Below are positions 54,429 through 64,000 of a stretch of DNA of 64,000 nt, in pieces. The stretch comes from Curvularia sp. ZM96. Its lineage: Eukaryota > Ascomycota > Dothideomycetes > Pleosporales > Pleosporaceae. The notes beneath the pieces were generated by a model. The model made no database searches. It saw only the letters and a program-made list of their open reading frames with translations, and was not told the origin of the DNA. The position numbers were made by a program, and so were the translations under genes. Each line of letters starts with the position of its first letter. Position 1 is the first letter of the stretch. The stretch lies in contig JAJGBQ010000003.1 in NCBI GenBank assembly GCA_022457065.1, forward strand, positions 3,968,001 through 4,032,000, read 5' to 3'.

Positions 54429-55260
54429 TCAAAAGCCCTGTTGCTCGGGGGCCCAGGTAGGATCCTCTTGGCTCTTAATAAACTCATGCACCTCAAGCCT
54501 CGACTCTACAATCTCCCTCCCATTAACAAGGTCATTTTCATCGGCTCTTCTGGCCGCTTCTTCCTCATTCTGAGCAATGCCAGCTTTGATGTGGCGATGA
54601 ATCAGTCTTTTGCGCGCAACGTCAAAGTCAACGTCAACGAACCACAGCTCGTCCATGAGCTTGGCTGCGTCGCTCCAGGGCGACTTTTTCAGTGAACAGT
54701 AGTTGCCTTCGAATATGACAATGCGGACGGATGGTGCAATGGCAATGTCGTTGGCAACCGGGTCTTTGACGGCGTGATCAAAGCTTGGGGCATACAATGT
54801 TGCAGTTTCTGGGCAAAGAGGCTCCCGAAGCTTCTTCACCAGTGCGTAAAAGGAATCACCGTCGAATGTAAAGGCGGCACCTCGGCGGGCATGTGCACTG
54901 TTGGGATCTGGCATCGCATCCAACTGGGCGCGAGACAGATGAAAGCCGTCCATGGGGACAAAGGCTGAGACTGAGTTGCTGTTGGCTGTGCCTGGCGACT
55001 TCTGCGCTTGTTTTTCATTGAGTTTGATTGATACTTTGGCTGCTAATGTGGTTTTACCTGGTCGTTGTTAGCTCGTCGAAGGGTTGTTGGTGCTTGTACG
55101 TACCCGATCCCGGGATCCCAGAGACAGCAACCATTACTCGCTGGGATGCTGGAGCCTTTTCATACTTGGCTGCAAAGTCGTCAGTACATAGCCCAGATCT
55201 GAAAGGTTAATGTCAAGTACCCCAAATCTTGTCTACCAAACGCTCGACTTGCTGGTCCAT
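54429..55260 (-). CDS. P-loop kinase of the uridine kinase / Yfh7 group
   Basis: A 244-aa ATP-dependent kinase of the phosphoribulokinase/uridine-kinase fold. Exons are 55260-55221, 55169-55104 and 55057-54429. The Walker A loop VSGIPGSGKTTLA is assembled across the second intron. The DGFHLS motif is followed by the substrate-site region RRGAAFTFDGDSF. The lid region has VDFDVARKRLIHRHIKAGIA, and the Asn in ENDLVNG is typical of Yfh7-like and bacterial YggC-like kinases. It is shorter than yeast Yfh7. The phosphate acceptor is unknown; nucleosides or pantothenate-like molecules are possible by relatedness. No targeting signal is apparent. Confidence 0.82.
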
Positions 55261-55991
55261 GTTGCAAATTTGTAATCTATGGTGTAAGATGCAGATAGCT
55301 CTATATATTCTCGCTCGTCACAATCCTGGAGAAGATCAGGGTCACAAGCCTATCAATGCGGGATGTGGACGCTGTTCATCTTGTATATCTGCGCGAACAT
55401 GCAGGTTGTGGCGGGCTCGGCATGGTGGTGGATCCACGTTAGATCCGCTGACGTCGCGCGGGGGAGGGCGGCTCTGAATTACAGCGTGCCTCTTTGCTCT
55501 TCAAGGAGATCGACACCACCCACACTTAGCATAAATTCTTGAATTGCGTGGGACAAGGAAATAAATGCGTTTATGGAGGGTTGGTAGGCGGCGATCAAAG
55601 ATGCAGAAGACATCGATCGTGGACAGGCAAGCATCAGATTCGTTGCCACTGACAACTGACCAATTGCCCTTACATAAAGCCGCGTGGACTCTGTAATAGT
55701 GAGTAAAGCCTGTTATCTTTATCGCGTGCCATTGATTTGCGGTTGAGTCCAGTTCTGGGTGGAGGATGAATTTCGCAATGGCGTCACTGCTGATGCTTTG
55801 GCCAATTACGAGAGCCGTGGCTCCAAAAGAACCGTGGCTGGGCATTCTTATCCCCAGAGCCTGCGCATCGCGGAGCAGCTAACGGCAGCTAGAGACGCAT
55901 CAAGAAGATGATCTAGGGTGCTATTACCGCAGTTCTGCCGTCAAGCTTGCAGTTGTCGAGCCCGACGCGTTGAGACGCGTCAATTTCCAGT
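55261..55991. other. Divergent intergenic region
   Basis: 731 bp between the P-loop kinase gene and the glucosidase gene. A 114-aa minus-strand open frame (55501-55845) has no recognisable features. No RNA gene is seen. Confidence 0.4.
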
Positions 55992-58743
55992 ATGATCCCC
56001 TGGACACTCCTCGCTCTTGTCCTTGCCATCGTTGCACCCACATCCGCCGCGGATGATAATCTCTCCGCGGATACTCAGTCGCTACTATGGGGTCCCTATC
56101 GGCCAAATGTATATCTCGGGCTCCGTCCCCGGGTACCCAAGAGTGTCATTGCAGGTTTGATGTGGGCGAGGTTGGAGGAGGTCGCGACAAGTAAGTAGAA
56201 GCTGGCATGGGGCGCTTGTAGTGCTAACGACCTGCGTAGCACTACGACATAATGTAAATCAAAGCGAGGGTATGCCACGATACGGCTGGACTGCATACGA
56301 CACACGAGAGGGTGGCCGACAAATTATAGAAGATGTTGGTAACAAAATCAACATTACGACAGAATTCATAAAGTATTCCGAAGGACAGAACCAGGGCAAT
56401 TGGGGCCTGAGGATAAAAGGCCTGCCGAGGCCTGATGCTCCATCTGATTTGAAGACGACGGTCATCTTCTACCTGGGCATGGAAGAGAAGAAGGCTTGCA
56501 CCAATTGCAGATTGGATGCTCGCCAACAGCTCGGAGAAGGCGAGGATACGTCTGTTCATGCTGTGAACATGAATCTGGTCCACCCGAAGCTGGGCACCTC
56601 TGGCATTCACATTCCTATTCCCAACAACAGGGATGGACACCGCGAGATATCATATGTCAAGTCACTGAATGTGACGGAGGACCGATTGTGGCAAGCCAAA
56701 TGTACGTACTTGATATATCGGGGTCTCTCCCTATTTCTTCCACTGTGTCATTCAATGTTCTGAATGTGAACGGCCGGCTGATGAATCTGCCTGCAAGAAG
56801 CCACTTTTTTGGATTCACTCAAAGACCAATCAAAAGATCGGAAAGATCCTGGACCGTCTGATATTGTACTTCAAAATGCTCCGGGGGCAGGCAACATGCA
56901 GTTTGTGCAGATGGTTCTTCATGGAGAGTTCCAAGTGAGTGCTGCCATCCACCCTTCCGCGCTTTACTGAACTTTGGTAGTTTGATATTCTCTATTCTAC
57001 CGAAACAGCAAAACGTACCATGACATGTGAGTTTGGGTGTTTCTTCTCATTCAAGCAGTTCATTCTCTGGCTGTAGCGATCGACTAATCTTTGCTAGCCA
57101 CGAGCCTTACTGCAGACCTAGAGAAAACCGTCCAGACGTTTGGAAAGAACTTCCTTTCAGTGTTCAATCCAAACCCACCCTTCAAAACATTTCCCTATCT
57201 AAGATTCTCCAAGAGCGTCTTCTCTGATTTACTAGGTGGTCTTGGTTACTTTGCCGGTACCTCAAAGGTTGTTACAGCAAAGAAAGCCATCTATTCTGAG
57301 ACGACAGCCAACTTTTGGGAGAAGTCTGCAGATGCGAACAAGCATACAACACCAGAAACAAAGGGCCCGCACGAGCTTCTCACACATACGCCGTCTCGTG
57401 CAGTGTTCCCACGAGGCTTTCTATGGGACGAAGGCTTCCACCTCCTTCTCGTCATCGAATGGGACGCAGACCTTGCGTTGGAAGTAATACGCGACTGGCT
57501 CTTCCTCATGGACGATGACGGTTGGATTGCAAGAGAGCAAATTCTAGGTGCTGAGGCAGCAGCGTCGACACCTCCAGAGTTCATCAATCAATTCCCACAC
57601 ATTGCCAACCCCCCGACAATGTACTTGGTCATCTCAAAATTCATCAAGATGCTCAAGGGAACGATTAAATACCATGGCCGTGAGTCCCTGTACATGTCGA
57701 AGCCGGAGACCGGCAAAGCGCTTGTAATCAAGATGCAACCGCTTCTGAAAAGGCACTATGAATGGTTTCGCAAGTCGCAGTCGGGAGACGTCGAAGCTCA
57801 TTCCATTCCACCTGCCAACCTGAACGAGGGCTACCGATGGCGAGGCCGAACACCAGGATACACGCTTGCGAGCGGTTTAGATGATTACCCCAGAGCCGAG
57901 CCTCCAGACCTCACTGAATTGCATGTAGATGCCTTGTGCTGGGTTGGCGTCATGGGGCGTACACTCGAGCAAATCGCCTTCTTCGTCGAGGACGCACACG
58001 ACGCATTTACATATCAGAACCACGTTCGCGGCATCAAAAACAACCTCGACATCCTGCACTGGTCCGAAGACGCCAACCTCTACTGTGACACTCTTGTGCG
58101 AAACCAAAAGCACACATTCATCTGCCATAGGGGCTATATCTCTCTCTTCCCGCTCCTGACCGGTTTCGTTGACGCCTCGCATCCGCACCTCGGCCCTCTG
58201 CTCGATCTCGTACATGACCCAAACCACCTATGGACCGAACATGGCGTGCGCAGCCTAAGCCCCGAAGACAAGGACTACGGACGGGGCGACAACTACTGGC
58301 GCTCGCCCATCTGGATCAACATGAACTTCCTTCTTCTCGAGCGCCTGCTGTATCTCGCGCAAACAACGGGCCCCCAGCAACGTCGCGCGCGCGACATGTA
58401 CATTGAGCTCCGCCGCAACCTCGTCAACACCGTCTTCACATCCTACCGCGAAACGGGATTTGTCTGGGAACAATACGATCCCGTCAGCGGGCAGGGGCAG
58501 CGAACGCAGCAATTCACGGGCTGGACAGCCCTCGTGGTTAAGGTCATGGCGATGCCGGATCTCGAGACGCAGCAGGGCGTGAAAGAGCAGGTCAAGGGGT
58601 ACTACGAGGAGGCTAAGAAGCAGGCGGTTAAGAATCCGCGACTGGATGCTGGGGGTGTGTTGCTGGTCATGGGCTTCATGGTGTTTTTGTACATGACGAG
58701 GAGACGGTTTGCGGGGACGTTGAGGACTTGGCGGAGGAATTGA
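55992..58743 (+). CDS. CWH41: Mannosyl-oligosaccharide glucosidase (GH63, ER glucosidase I)
   Basis: An 828-aa enzyme that removes the outermost alpha-1,2-glucose from the N-glycan precursor in the ER, the first trimming step after oligosaccharide transfer. Exons are 55992-56190, 56240-56701, 56801-56934, 56981-57026 (46 nt) and 57098-58743. A hydrophobic N-terminus (WTLLALVLAIVAPTSAA) reads as a signal peptide or anchor. The N-terminal beta domain starts SLLWGPYRPNVYLGLRPR. The (alpha/alpha)6 catalytic domain has FPRGFLWDEGFHLLL with the general-acid Asp/Glu region, then NPPTMYL, ELHVDALCWVG and DNYWRSPIWINMNFL. A second hydrophobic helix, GGVLLVMGFMVFLYMTRRR, closes the protein. The third-exon acceptor (CAAGAAG) was chosen to avoid an in-frame stop and is the least certain junction. 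Confidence 0.9.
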
Positions 58744-59579
58744 GGTGGTGGTGAAGGAGGAGAGGAAGCTGGTGGTTGAGATGGAAGATAGATTCCCTGG
58801 TTCTTGGTTGGCTTGGTGCCTCCTGATGTTGTTAGTGAAAAGCGTAGTTAGTTTGTACGGTTTGCACAGAACATGATGCTTAGAGGGGGTTTTGTAGCTA
58901 TTGGCATGGCATTTGCACGTTGTGGCTGGCCTGAATGCGACAGATGCGGCTAATGCGCTGTTGGGCGGCGGGAGATAGTCCTTACGGAATTCAAGAGCAC
59001 ACTCGATGCGACAACACTAGACTTCTCCAGCAAGTAACTGCCAATGCAAAAGTCTGTAGTTATAACACTCGAGTCAAAGTAAAGTACAGCACCAAGAGCC
59101 ACGAGAACTTCGCAAATCAACGATCACGTGTACATGATCATATTGCTATGACATCTTCTACTCAAATAGACATACATAGTCAAAGCCGTGAAAATGAAGC
59201 AGCAAAGACTTCGATAACCGCCTGAAACAACAAGTTCCAGGCGTCCGCCCTGACATCATCCATCGTGGGCCAAATTTACTACTACACAAGAAGTAAAGAA
59301 GCATTTGCGTGCACACCACAACTTGTAGTACGTGTTTTGTTGGAAACGCTGGCCGTTGGGGGCTGTGTGGGTCCGAAAACGTAAAGGGCTTGGCTGTCGT
59401 GAAACGCTGTCCTGAACGCCATTGTCCGACTTTCGCAACAAAAGGAGATGGGGTGGGTTAGGCCGTTCGGAAGGTGCGTAGAGATACATTTTCGGGCACC
59501 GTCCTCCAAGAATTGCGCCGAGTAAGTCCAAAGAAAATGGGAAGGGCACAAGGGTCAACCATGGACGGATCGTGCCCAG
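58744..59579. other. Convergent 3' intergenic region
   Basis: 836 bp between the glucosidase and endosulfine gene ends. It shows no convincing open frame, RNA or repeat. Confidence 0.45.
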
Positions 59580-60145
59580 CTATACCTTGACAGGGCCACC
59601 CTGCGCTTCCTGGGATGCCTCGTTCTCAAAATCCGAGGCCGAGGTTTCCCGATGTAGACTGGTCTCGCGATGCAGAAATGTGTGTTCCTTGACGGGGCTG
59701 CTGGCCAAGTCGCCCTGAGAGGCAGCCGCACCGTTGCTAGTGCCGTTGGCGCCATTCTGTCCAAGAGGTGTAGCGGGGGCAATGTGTGGGATCTTCTCGG
59801 GGTTGGGATGCTCGCGACCAACTTGGGTAACACCGACGTCACCAGCTTTGCCGGCCTTGGAGAGGGCGTAGTCGCCGCTGTCAAAATACTTGCGCTCCTG
59901 CAAATTGCTGTCAGACACGGGACTCTGGAATTGACGTGCCTGGGCAAGGAGCTTGACGTACCTTGAGCTTGTTCTGGAGGAGGTCCTTCTTGTTGGGCAG
60001 CTTGCCATAGAGGCGGAAGAGCTTGGCCTCCTGCTCCGACAGTTTCTGTTATGCAGTGTTAGCCATGGCTGTCTGCGAAGAGCGCCATTCCAAGATTGCT
60101 CGGACATACGCTGACGTCGACCTTGTTCTGCTGGTGTGGGTTCAT
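59580..60145 (-). CDS. IGO1: Endosulfine-family PP2A inhibitor (Igo1-like)
   Basis: A 145-aa small regulatory protein. Exons are 60145-60110, 60045-59962 and 59897-59580. The conserved core reads KLSEQEAKLFRLYGKLPNKK, then DLLQNKLKERKYFDSGDYAL. The FDSGDY motif is the hallmark of endosulfine/ARPP-19; its Ser is phosphorylated by Greatwall/Rim15 kinases, turning the protein into an inhibitor of PP2A-B55. In fungi this controls entry into quiescence and mRNA protection under nutrient limitation. The C-terminal 80 residues are disordered and contain a short duplicated HRETS. The exon boundary KLK|ERKYFDSGDY is in frame. Confidence 0.92.
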
Positions 60146-61392
60146 GATGGCGGTATTGCAAGGTGTGATGTAGAGGGGTAGCTGGTGGATGAAGAAGCAG
60201 ACCGAGTGTGGCGTGAGTTCTTTGTTTTTACGTCGCAGCGAAAAGGGGCGCAGGTTGTTTTGACGTCGCGTGTGGTTGGGCAGTGGCGACGAGTTTGGGC
60301 GAGTACAGTCGAGGGCAATGTGGCAGGGACCGGGTGAAGTGTGGTGTGTGATTGCAGTGCACGCCCGGACGATTGGGTGTCGACGAAGCTCGGGCGGTGG
60401 CTCGTTCGTGCTGCCGCGGCCTGACAACGCACAAGGGCCGACGTGCTATGACGGGTGTGGTCTAGATGCTCGGTGGAGCTGTAGGAGCAGTATGTATGTA
60501 GGTGGGTTGCAGACGCGGTGGTGATGGTGGTATGTAGTAGTGGACGTTGTGTAGTCGGGTGGGAATGCCCCTCTATGCGATAAGCCTTAATCGGCCGAGG
60601 TGCCAACTTCGCAGCACAACACAGACGGCGGGGTGGGCAGAGGACAAAAGGCAAGACGCAGAGTACACAAGATGCAGCGGAGGCGTGCTTTATGTATGCA
60701 GTGGGATCCGGCGGATGGCAGTTGTTCTCAAGTGCTTGGATAGTCGGCCGGCCAAGGAGGGGTAGCTGCAGCAAGTTATGTAGGTATGTAGGCACTCGAG
60801 TGGGCCGGGACCAGCAATTACCACAGGCACGGCTAGATATGACGGGTGAATGGGATGCAGTAGGCACGAAGCAACTCTGGGAAAAGCAGCCGTTGCCGCG
60901 AAAGCATCGTGCTGGGTTAATTAGCGGATTGCCATGGCCTTTTACCACACTCAGCACCCGCTCAGCGTCATGCGTCGCCTTGATTGGCCTCGCCGGCCGC
61001 TGTGATAGCACCAGCAAAGCTTCTGGCAATTGTATCATGGTGCACCTTTTAGCTGTTCGCGTGCGACCATTCTTCCCCACCCATGTAATGGTGCGTCCCA
61101 TGCTCGCCGTGATAGGCTGCTCCGCTCCGCTAGTCTCGCCTTGGGTCAAATCCTGACGGTCACCCTCCCACCACCACGCAATCTGGTTAGCCAGAGACTG
61201 TTGCAGGGCCTCCGAATCTGACCCTCCGATCCAGAGGCCCAAAGCAACCGTCCCCTAGGCGTCAGGTCAGACAAGACAGGACACGCCCGGCCCCGGTACT
61301 GCCTCTTCGCTTAACAGCTGCCGTGAACCTCCACGCCAAAAATAATTCCCAGAGTCAGCAATTTTCCGCTCTTCGCTCCAATCACAGGCAGA
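60146..61392. other. Divergent intergenic region IGO1 / SFM1
   Basis: A 1,247-bp region with C/A-rich sequence on the IGO1 sense strand (60150-60560), consistent with a long promoter and transcript leader. A 366-aa minus-strand open frame (60142-61242) spans it but is His/Thr/Ser-rich without domain features. No RNA is seen. Confidence 0.45.
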
Positions 61393-62262
61393 ATGGCCAG
61401 CACTGCTAAGACGTTTGTTGTCGAGCATCTCGACCCAGAGCTCGAGGAGTGGTCGTCGTTGGAGTACTCGGCCATTGCCGCAGAGTCTCATGCGTCGGGC
61501 GCTCGCTTCATGCTCTCTTCGGTCCCTGCTTCTCTGACCTTGCCGGCCAACCTTCAGGGCGCCAAGGGCTTCGAGGTCGAGACTAGAAGCATCGAGGAGA
61601 TATACGCCGACAAAAAGGACAAGGTTTGTCTGCTTGACCCCGCAGCGTCCAAAGACCTGAGCCCAGAAGATGGCGATGTTTTCGATATTTTCCTATTTGG
61701 TGGTATCTTGGGTAAGCTCACGTGATGCATCCGACCACTGTTGGTCCCCGTGGCCCTGGGCTGACGTCGACTAGGAGATGATCCGCCGAGAGGTGCGTGA
61801 TGCTGCAAGTGCTGTGCTGGGTGCTCCCCATCGGCTAACTCCAAGTGTGCAGACCGGACTTCAGAGCTGCGCAAGAAGGGATATCAAGGTCGTCGCCTGG
61901 GACCAGTCCAGATGACCACCGACACTGCAGTGCGTGTTACTAGGATCTGCGTCCAGGATAAAGGTGCGCCCAATCATGGATATATTGTACACAGACAGAC
62001 AAGAGATGCTTATGAAACACAGTACCCGTGGACAAGATCTCTTACATCGACCATCCAGATCTGAAGATCAACAAGAACGAGAGCACGCAGATGCCGTTTC
62101 GTTATGTCAGGGGTGATGACGGGCAACCCATTATGCCTGAGGTATGCAATCCCGAACATGGCACGTTTCGGGCCAACCAGAGATCTGCGCTGACCAGATC
62201 TACAGGGCATGCGAGAACTGATTGTCAAGGACTCTGCAAAAAGCCTTAATGACCTTTTCTAG
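61393..62262 (+). CDS. SFM1: SPOUT-fold methyltransferase Sfm1 with an 18-nt microexon
   Basis: A 207-aa SAM-dependent methyltransferase; yeast Sfm1 methylates an arginine of ribosomal protein Rps3. Exons are 61393-61711, 61775-61792 (18 nt), 61853-61963, 62023-62141 and 62206-62262. The N-terminus FVVEHLDPELEEWSSLEYSA fits the family. The trefoil-knot SAM site is built across three exons: CLLDPAASKDLSPEDGD, IFLFGGILGDDPPRDRT, LRKKGYQGRRLGPVQMTTDT and AVRVT. The microexon encodes DDPPR, which is needed to read the conserved GGILGDDPPRDRT block. The C-terminus has IDHPDLKINKNESTQMPFRY and PIMPEGMRELIVKD. The length is close to yeast (about 213 aa). Confidence 0.92.
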
Positions 62263-63341
62263 ATACGATGCGGCGGTGGCGGCGGCTCCTCCCAACTACT
62301 GTGTACTGCTGAAGTTGCAGCGAGTCAAGGGCTCGCAGCATAGAGAGGGAGCATGCGCCACTGTGGCACGCAGTGTTCAATGACCTTGGACAGGTACCGC
62401 TTACGGGAATGTTTCTTACATGTCAGTGAGTCTTGGATGGGCTCCGTGGTGAACATAGCACTGGCCGGGCATAGAGAGGTCGGTTGGGAACTGAGCAAAC
62501 GGGCCGACTCGAGGGCGATGGGGCTCCAGAAGACAGCCTCGCACCATGCCGTGGCGTAATAGCAAAGTAGTCTGGTGTCTAGACGGGCAATAGGCCATTA
62601 GTGTCGATAGTTGGTAGTCTAAAGAAGCCCTTGCCCTGAGCACCGAACCCCCTTGACGTGCGGGACGGAGGCTGCGCGATGCCCCAACCGGCAAACCGGG
62701 CGGTCGGTAGGCGGGACGCGTGTCCCGCTCGCTCGAGATAGCATGCCTGAGGCCAGACGAAGTGGGTGATACATGGTTGAAGCAAGCAAGACATGCCCAG
62801 GCGTGTCAGAAGCAGCGCGCGCTGTGTGTCTTTCCGAGACGCGGGACGCAGGTAGCCGACATGCCCAGGCCACCGGCAACGCCCGCTGATTGGCTGTACC
62901 TGTCGCTGCCAACCGCGGACCAGGGCTCCCAAGAGAGCGCTGAATACCATCCCCATATCAACACCCCGGCCGCATCGATTGTGGGCGTGTATAACCTTCT
63001 CTTTGTTGTCTGTCCAAAAGCCCGGCTGTTGCAGAGTCTTTCTTTTGCTGATACTGCTTTTCTTCGGCTCGCCGGCCTTGCCATCACCGTCCAACCGTCC
63101 CCCTGGTCCTTGGTCCTGGACTCGTCAGCTGGCACAGTGGCCACCTATCCTCCATTGTCCAGAACGATCCGAACTTCTGTTGATTAGCGCCGACCACCGC
63201 AACCAGATCCTACAAGAGCTGCTCGCACCCAGACTGCCCGCCCTTCGTTCCACACCCCATATCGCCCCTCGTCTGCCCATGAGGCAGAGGCAGCGCACCG
63301 CAACTTGAGCGGCATTCCATCCCGACACACGCGCCTTTAAT
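62263..63341. other. Intergenic region SFM1 / KEX1
   Basis: 1,079 bp with several overlapping short open frames of no clear character, GC-rich at 62640-62900. From about 63050 it is C/T-rich like a promoter and leader for KEX1. No RNA gene is seen. Confidence 0.4.
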
Positions 63342-64000
63342 ATGGCTTCCTCACATCCCCCCTCGCGGTGGCGGACAGCCTTGCTGGGCGGCCTGATAGC
63401 CACAGTCTCGTGGCTCCCCAGCATAATGGCAGCGGAAAAGACACAGGCAGACTACTTTGTACACGACTTGCCTGGTGCGCCGCTGCCGCTTTTGAAGATG
63501 CATGCAGGGTAAGCAGGCCAACGACATGGCGAACCATGGACCAAGCTGACCATTGCATAGACACATCGAAGTCGACCCGCAAAACAACGGAAACCTCTTC
63601 TTCTGGCACTACGAGAACCGCCACATCGCCGACAGGCAACGGACCGTGTTATGGCTGAACGGCGGCCCTGGCTGCTCCTCCATGGACGGCGCCATGATGG
63701 AAGTCGGCCCTTACAGAGTCCGCGAGGGTGGCAAGCTCGAGTACAACAATGGCTCGTGGGACGAGTTTGCCAACCTGCTCTTTGTAGATCAGCCTGTAGG
63801 CACCGGCTTCAGCTACGTCAACACAAACAGCTACCTGACCGAACTCGACCAAATGGCCGAGCACATGCTCATCTTTCTCGAAAAGTTCTTCGCTCTGTTC
63901 CCCGAATACGAAAGTGACGATGTGAGTCAATATAACTTGTACTTGCGTGGAAATCATTTTTTTAGCTGACATGCAATAGTTGTATATTGCCGGTGAATCT
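63342..64000 (+). CDS. KEX1: Pheromone-processing carboxypeptidase Kex1 (5' part; runs off the window)
   Basis: A Golgi serine carboxypeptidase that trims C-terminal Lys and Arg after Kex2 cleavage. Exons are 63342-63508, 63561-63921 and 63980 onward. A signal peptide (TALLGGLIATVSWLPSIMAA) precedes the S10 peptidase domain. Typical blocks are YFVHDLPGAPLPLLKMHAGH, HIEVDPQNNGNLFFWHYENR, LWLNGGPGCSSMDGAMMEVG, NLLFVDQPVGTGFSYVNTN and FFALFPEYESDD. The window ends in LYIAGES, the nucleophile Ser itself, so the Asp, His and C-terminal membrane anchor are not visible. The match to Kex1 is closer than to vacuolar carboxypeptidase Y because of the HAGHIEVD.....LFFWHY pattern. Confidence 0.92.

Noticed and set aside
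60142..61242. 366-aa minus-strand open frame between IGO1 and SFM1
   Set aside because: It is His/Thr/Ser-rich with no domain or membrane pattern, overlaps the IGO1 start region in another frame and looks like C/A-rich promoter and leader sequence.
1..64000. tRNA genes, CRISPR arrays, prophage or bacterial operons
   Set aside because: I scanned for B-box-like GGTTCRANYCC patterns and regular spacer repeats by eye and found none convincing. The DNA is eukaryotic. A tRNAscan run could still find something I missed.

Overview
The window is nuclear DNA of a filamentous ascomycete, most likely a dothideomycete of the Pleosporales. The reasons are short introns (mostly 45-70 nt) with GTRNGT donors and CTAAC-type branch points, dense genes on both strands, fungal-only families (Med5, Cex1, Coa1, Sfm1, Kex1, a fungal STAND N-terminal domain), and a transposon with a strong repeat-induced point mutation (RIP) signature. 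I cannot name the species from sequence alone. All splice models were built by eye from reading-frame continuity, splice signals and family conservation.

Layout. 1-13.9 kb is housekeeping: NDC1 (partial, nuclear pore), a PEP12-type Qa-SNARE, ERG19 (isoprenoid/sterol), CYT2 (cytochrome c1 heme lyase), HLJ1 (ER DnaJ), an AIM19-like mitochondrial membrane protein, CEX1 (SCYL pseudokinase), and an unrecognised 809-aa protein with a complete PHD finger, a second Cys4 site and a forkhead-like segment. 14.9-26 kb holds a fungal multi-pass membrane protein, COA1 (cytochrome oxidase assembly), a broken 5S rRNA next to a tandem repeat, a tiny basic protein, a short-chain dehydrogenase (SDR), a low-complexity protein and a stand-alone STAND N-terminal-domain protein. 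27.5-41.3 kb holds NADP-glutamate dehydrogenase, an aldo-keto reductase with a 14-nt exon, a conserved fungal protein, Mediator subunit 5, a six-exon SDR and mitochondrial malonyl-CoA:ACP transacylase.

41.5-54.2 kb is more accessory: an F-box-like gene, a complete 1,861-bp Fot1/pogo-type DNA transposon inserted 44 bp from that gene's start codon and wrecked by RIP, a secreted tannase/feruloyl esterase, another SDR, and a divergently transcribed pair of sugar transporter and secreted GH27 alpha-galactosidase. Secreted enzyme and transporter together suggest plant-cell-wall or oligosaccharide use. 54.4-64 kb returns to core functions: a P-loop nucleoside-type kinase, GH63 glucosidase I (N-glycan trimming), an endosulfine/IGO1 homologue, the SPOUT methyltransferase SFM1 and the start of KEX1.

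Mitochondrial/respiratory genes (CYT2, COA1, MCT1, AIM19-like) and secretory-pathway genes (PEP12, HLJ1, GH63, KEX1) recur but are not clustered into a pathway. No secondary-metabolite backbone gene, tRNA, CRISPR array or prophage is visible. The most noteworthy structures are the RIP-mutated transposon with unmutated tandem-repeat termini, the split or deleted 5S rRNA, the PHD plus forkhead-like protein and two microexons (14 and 18 nt).
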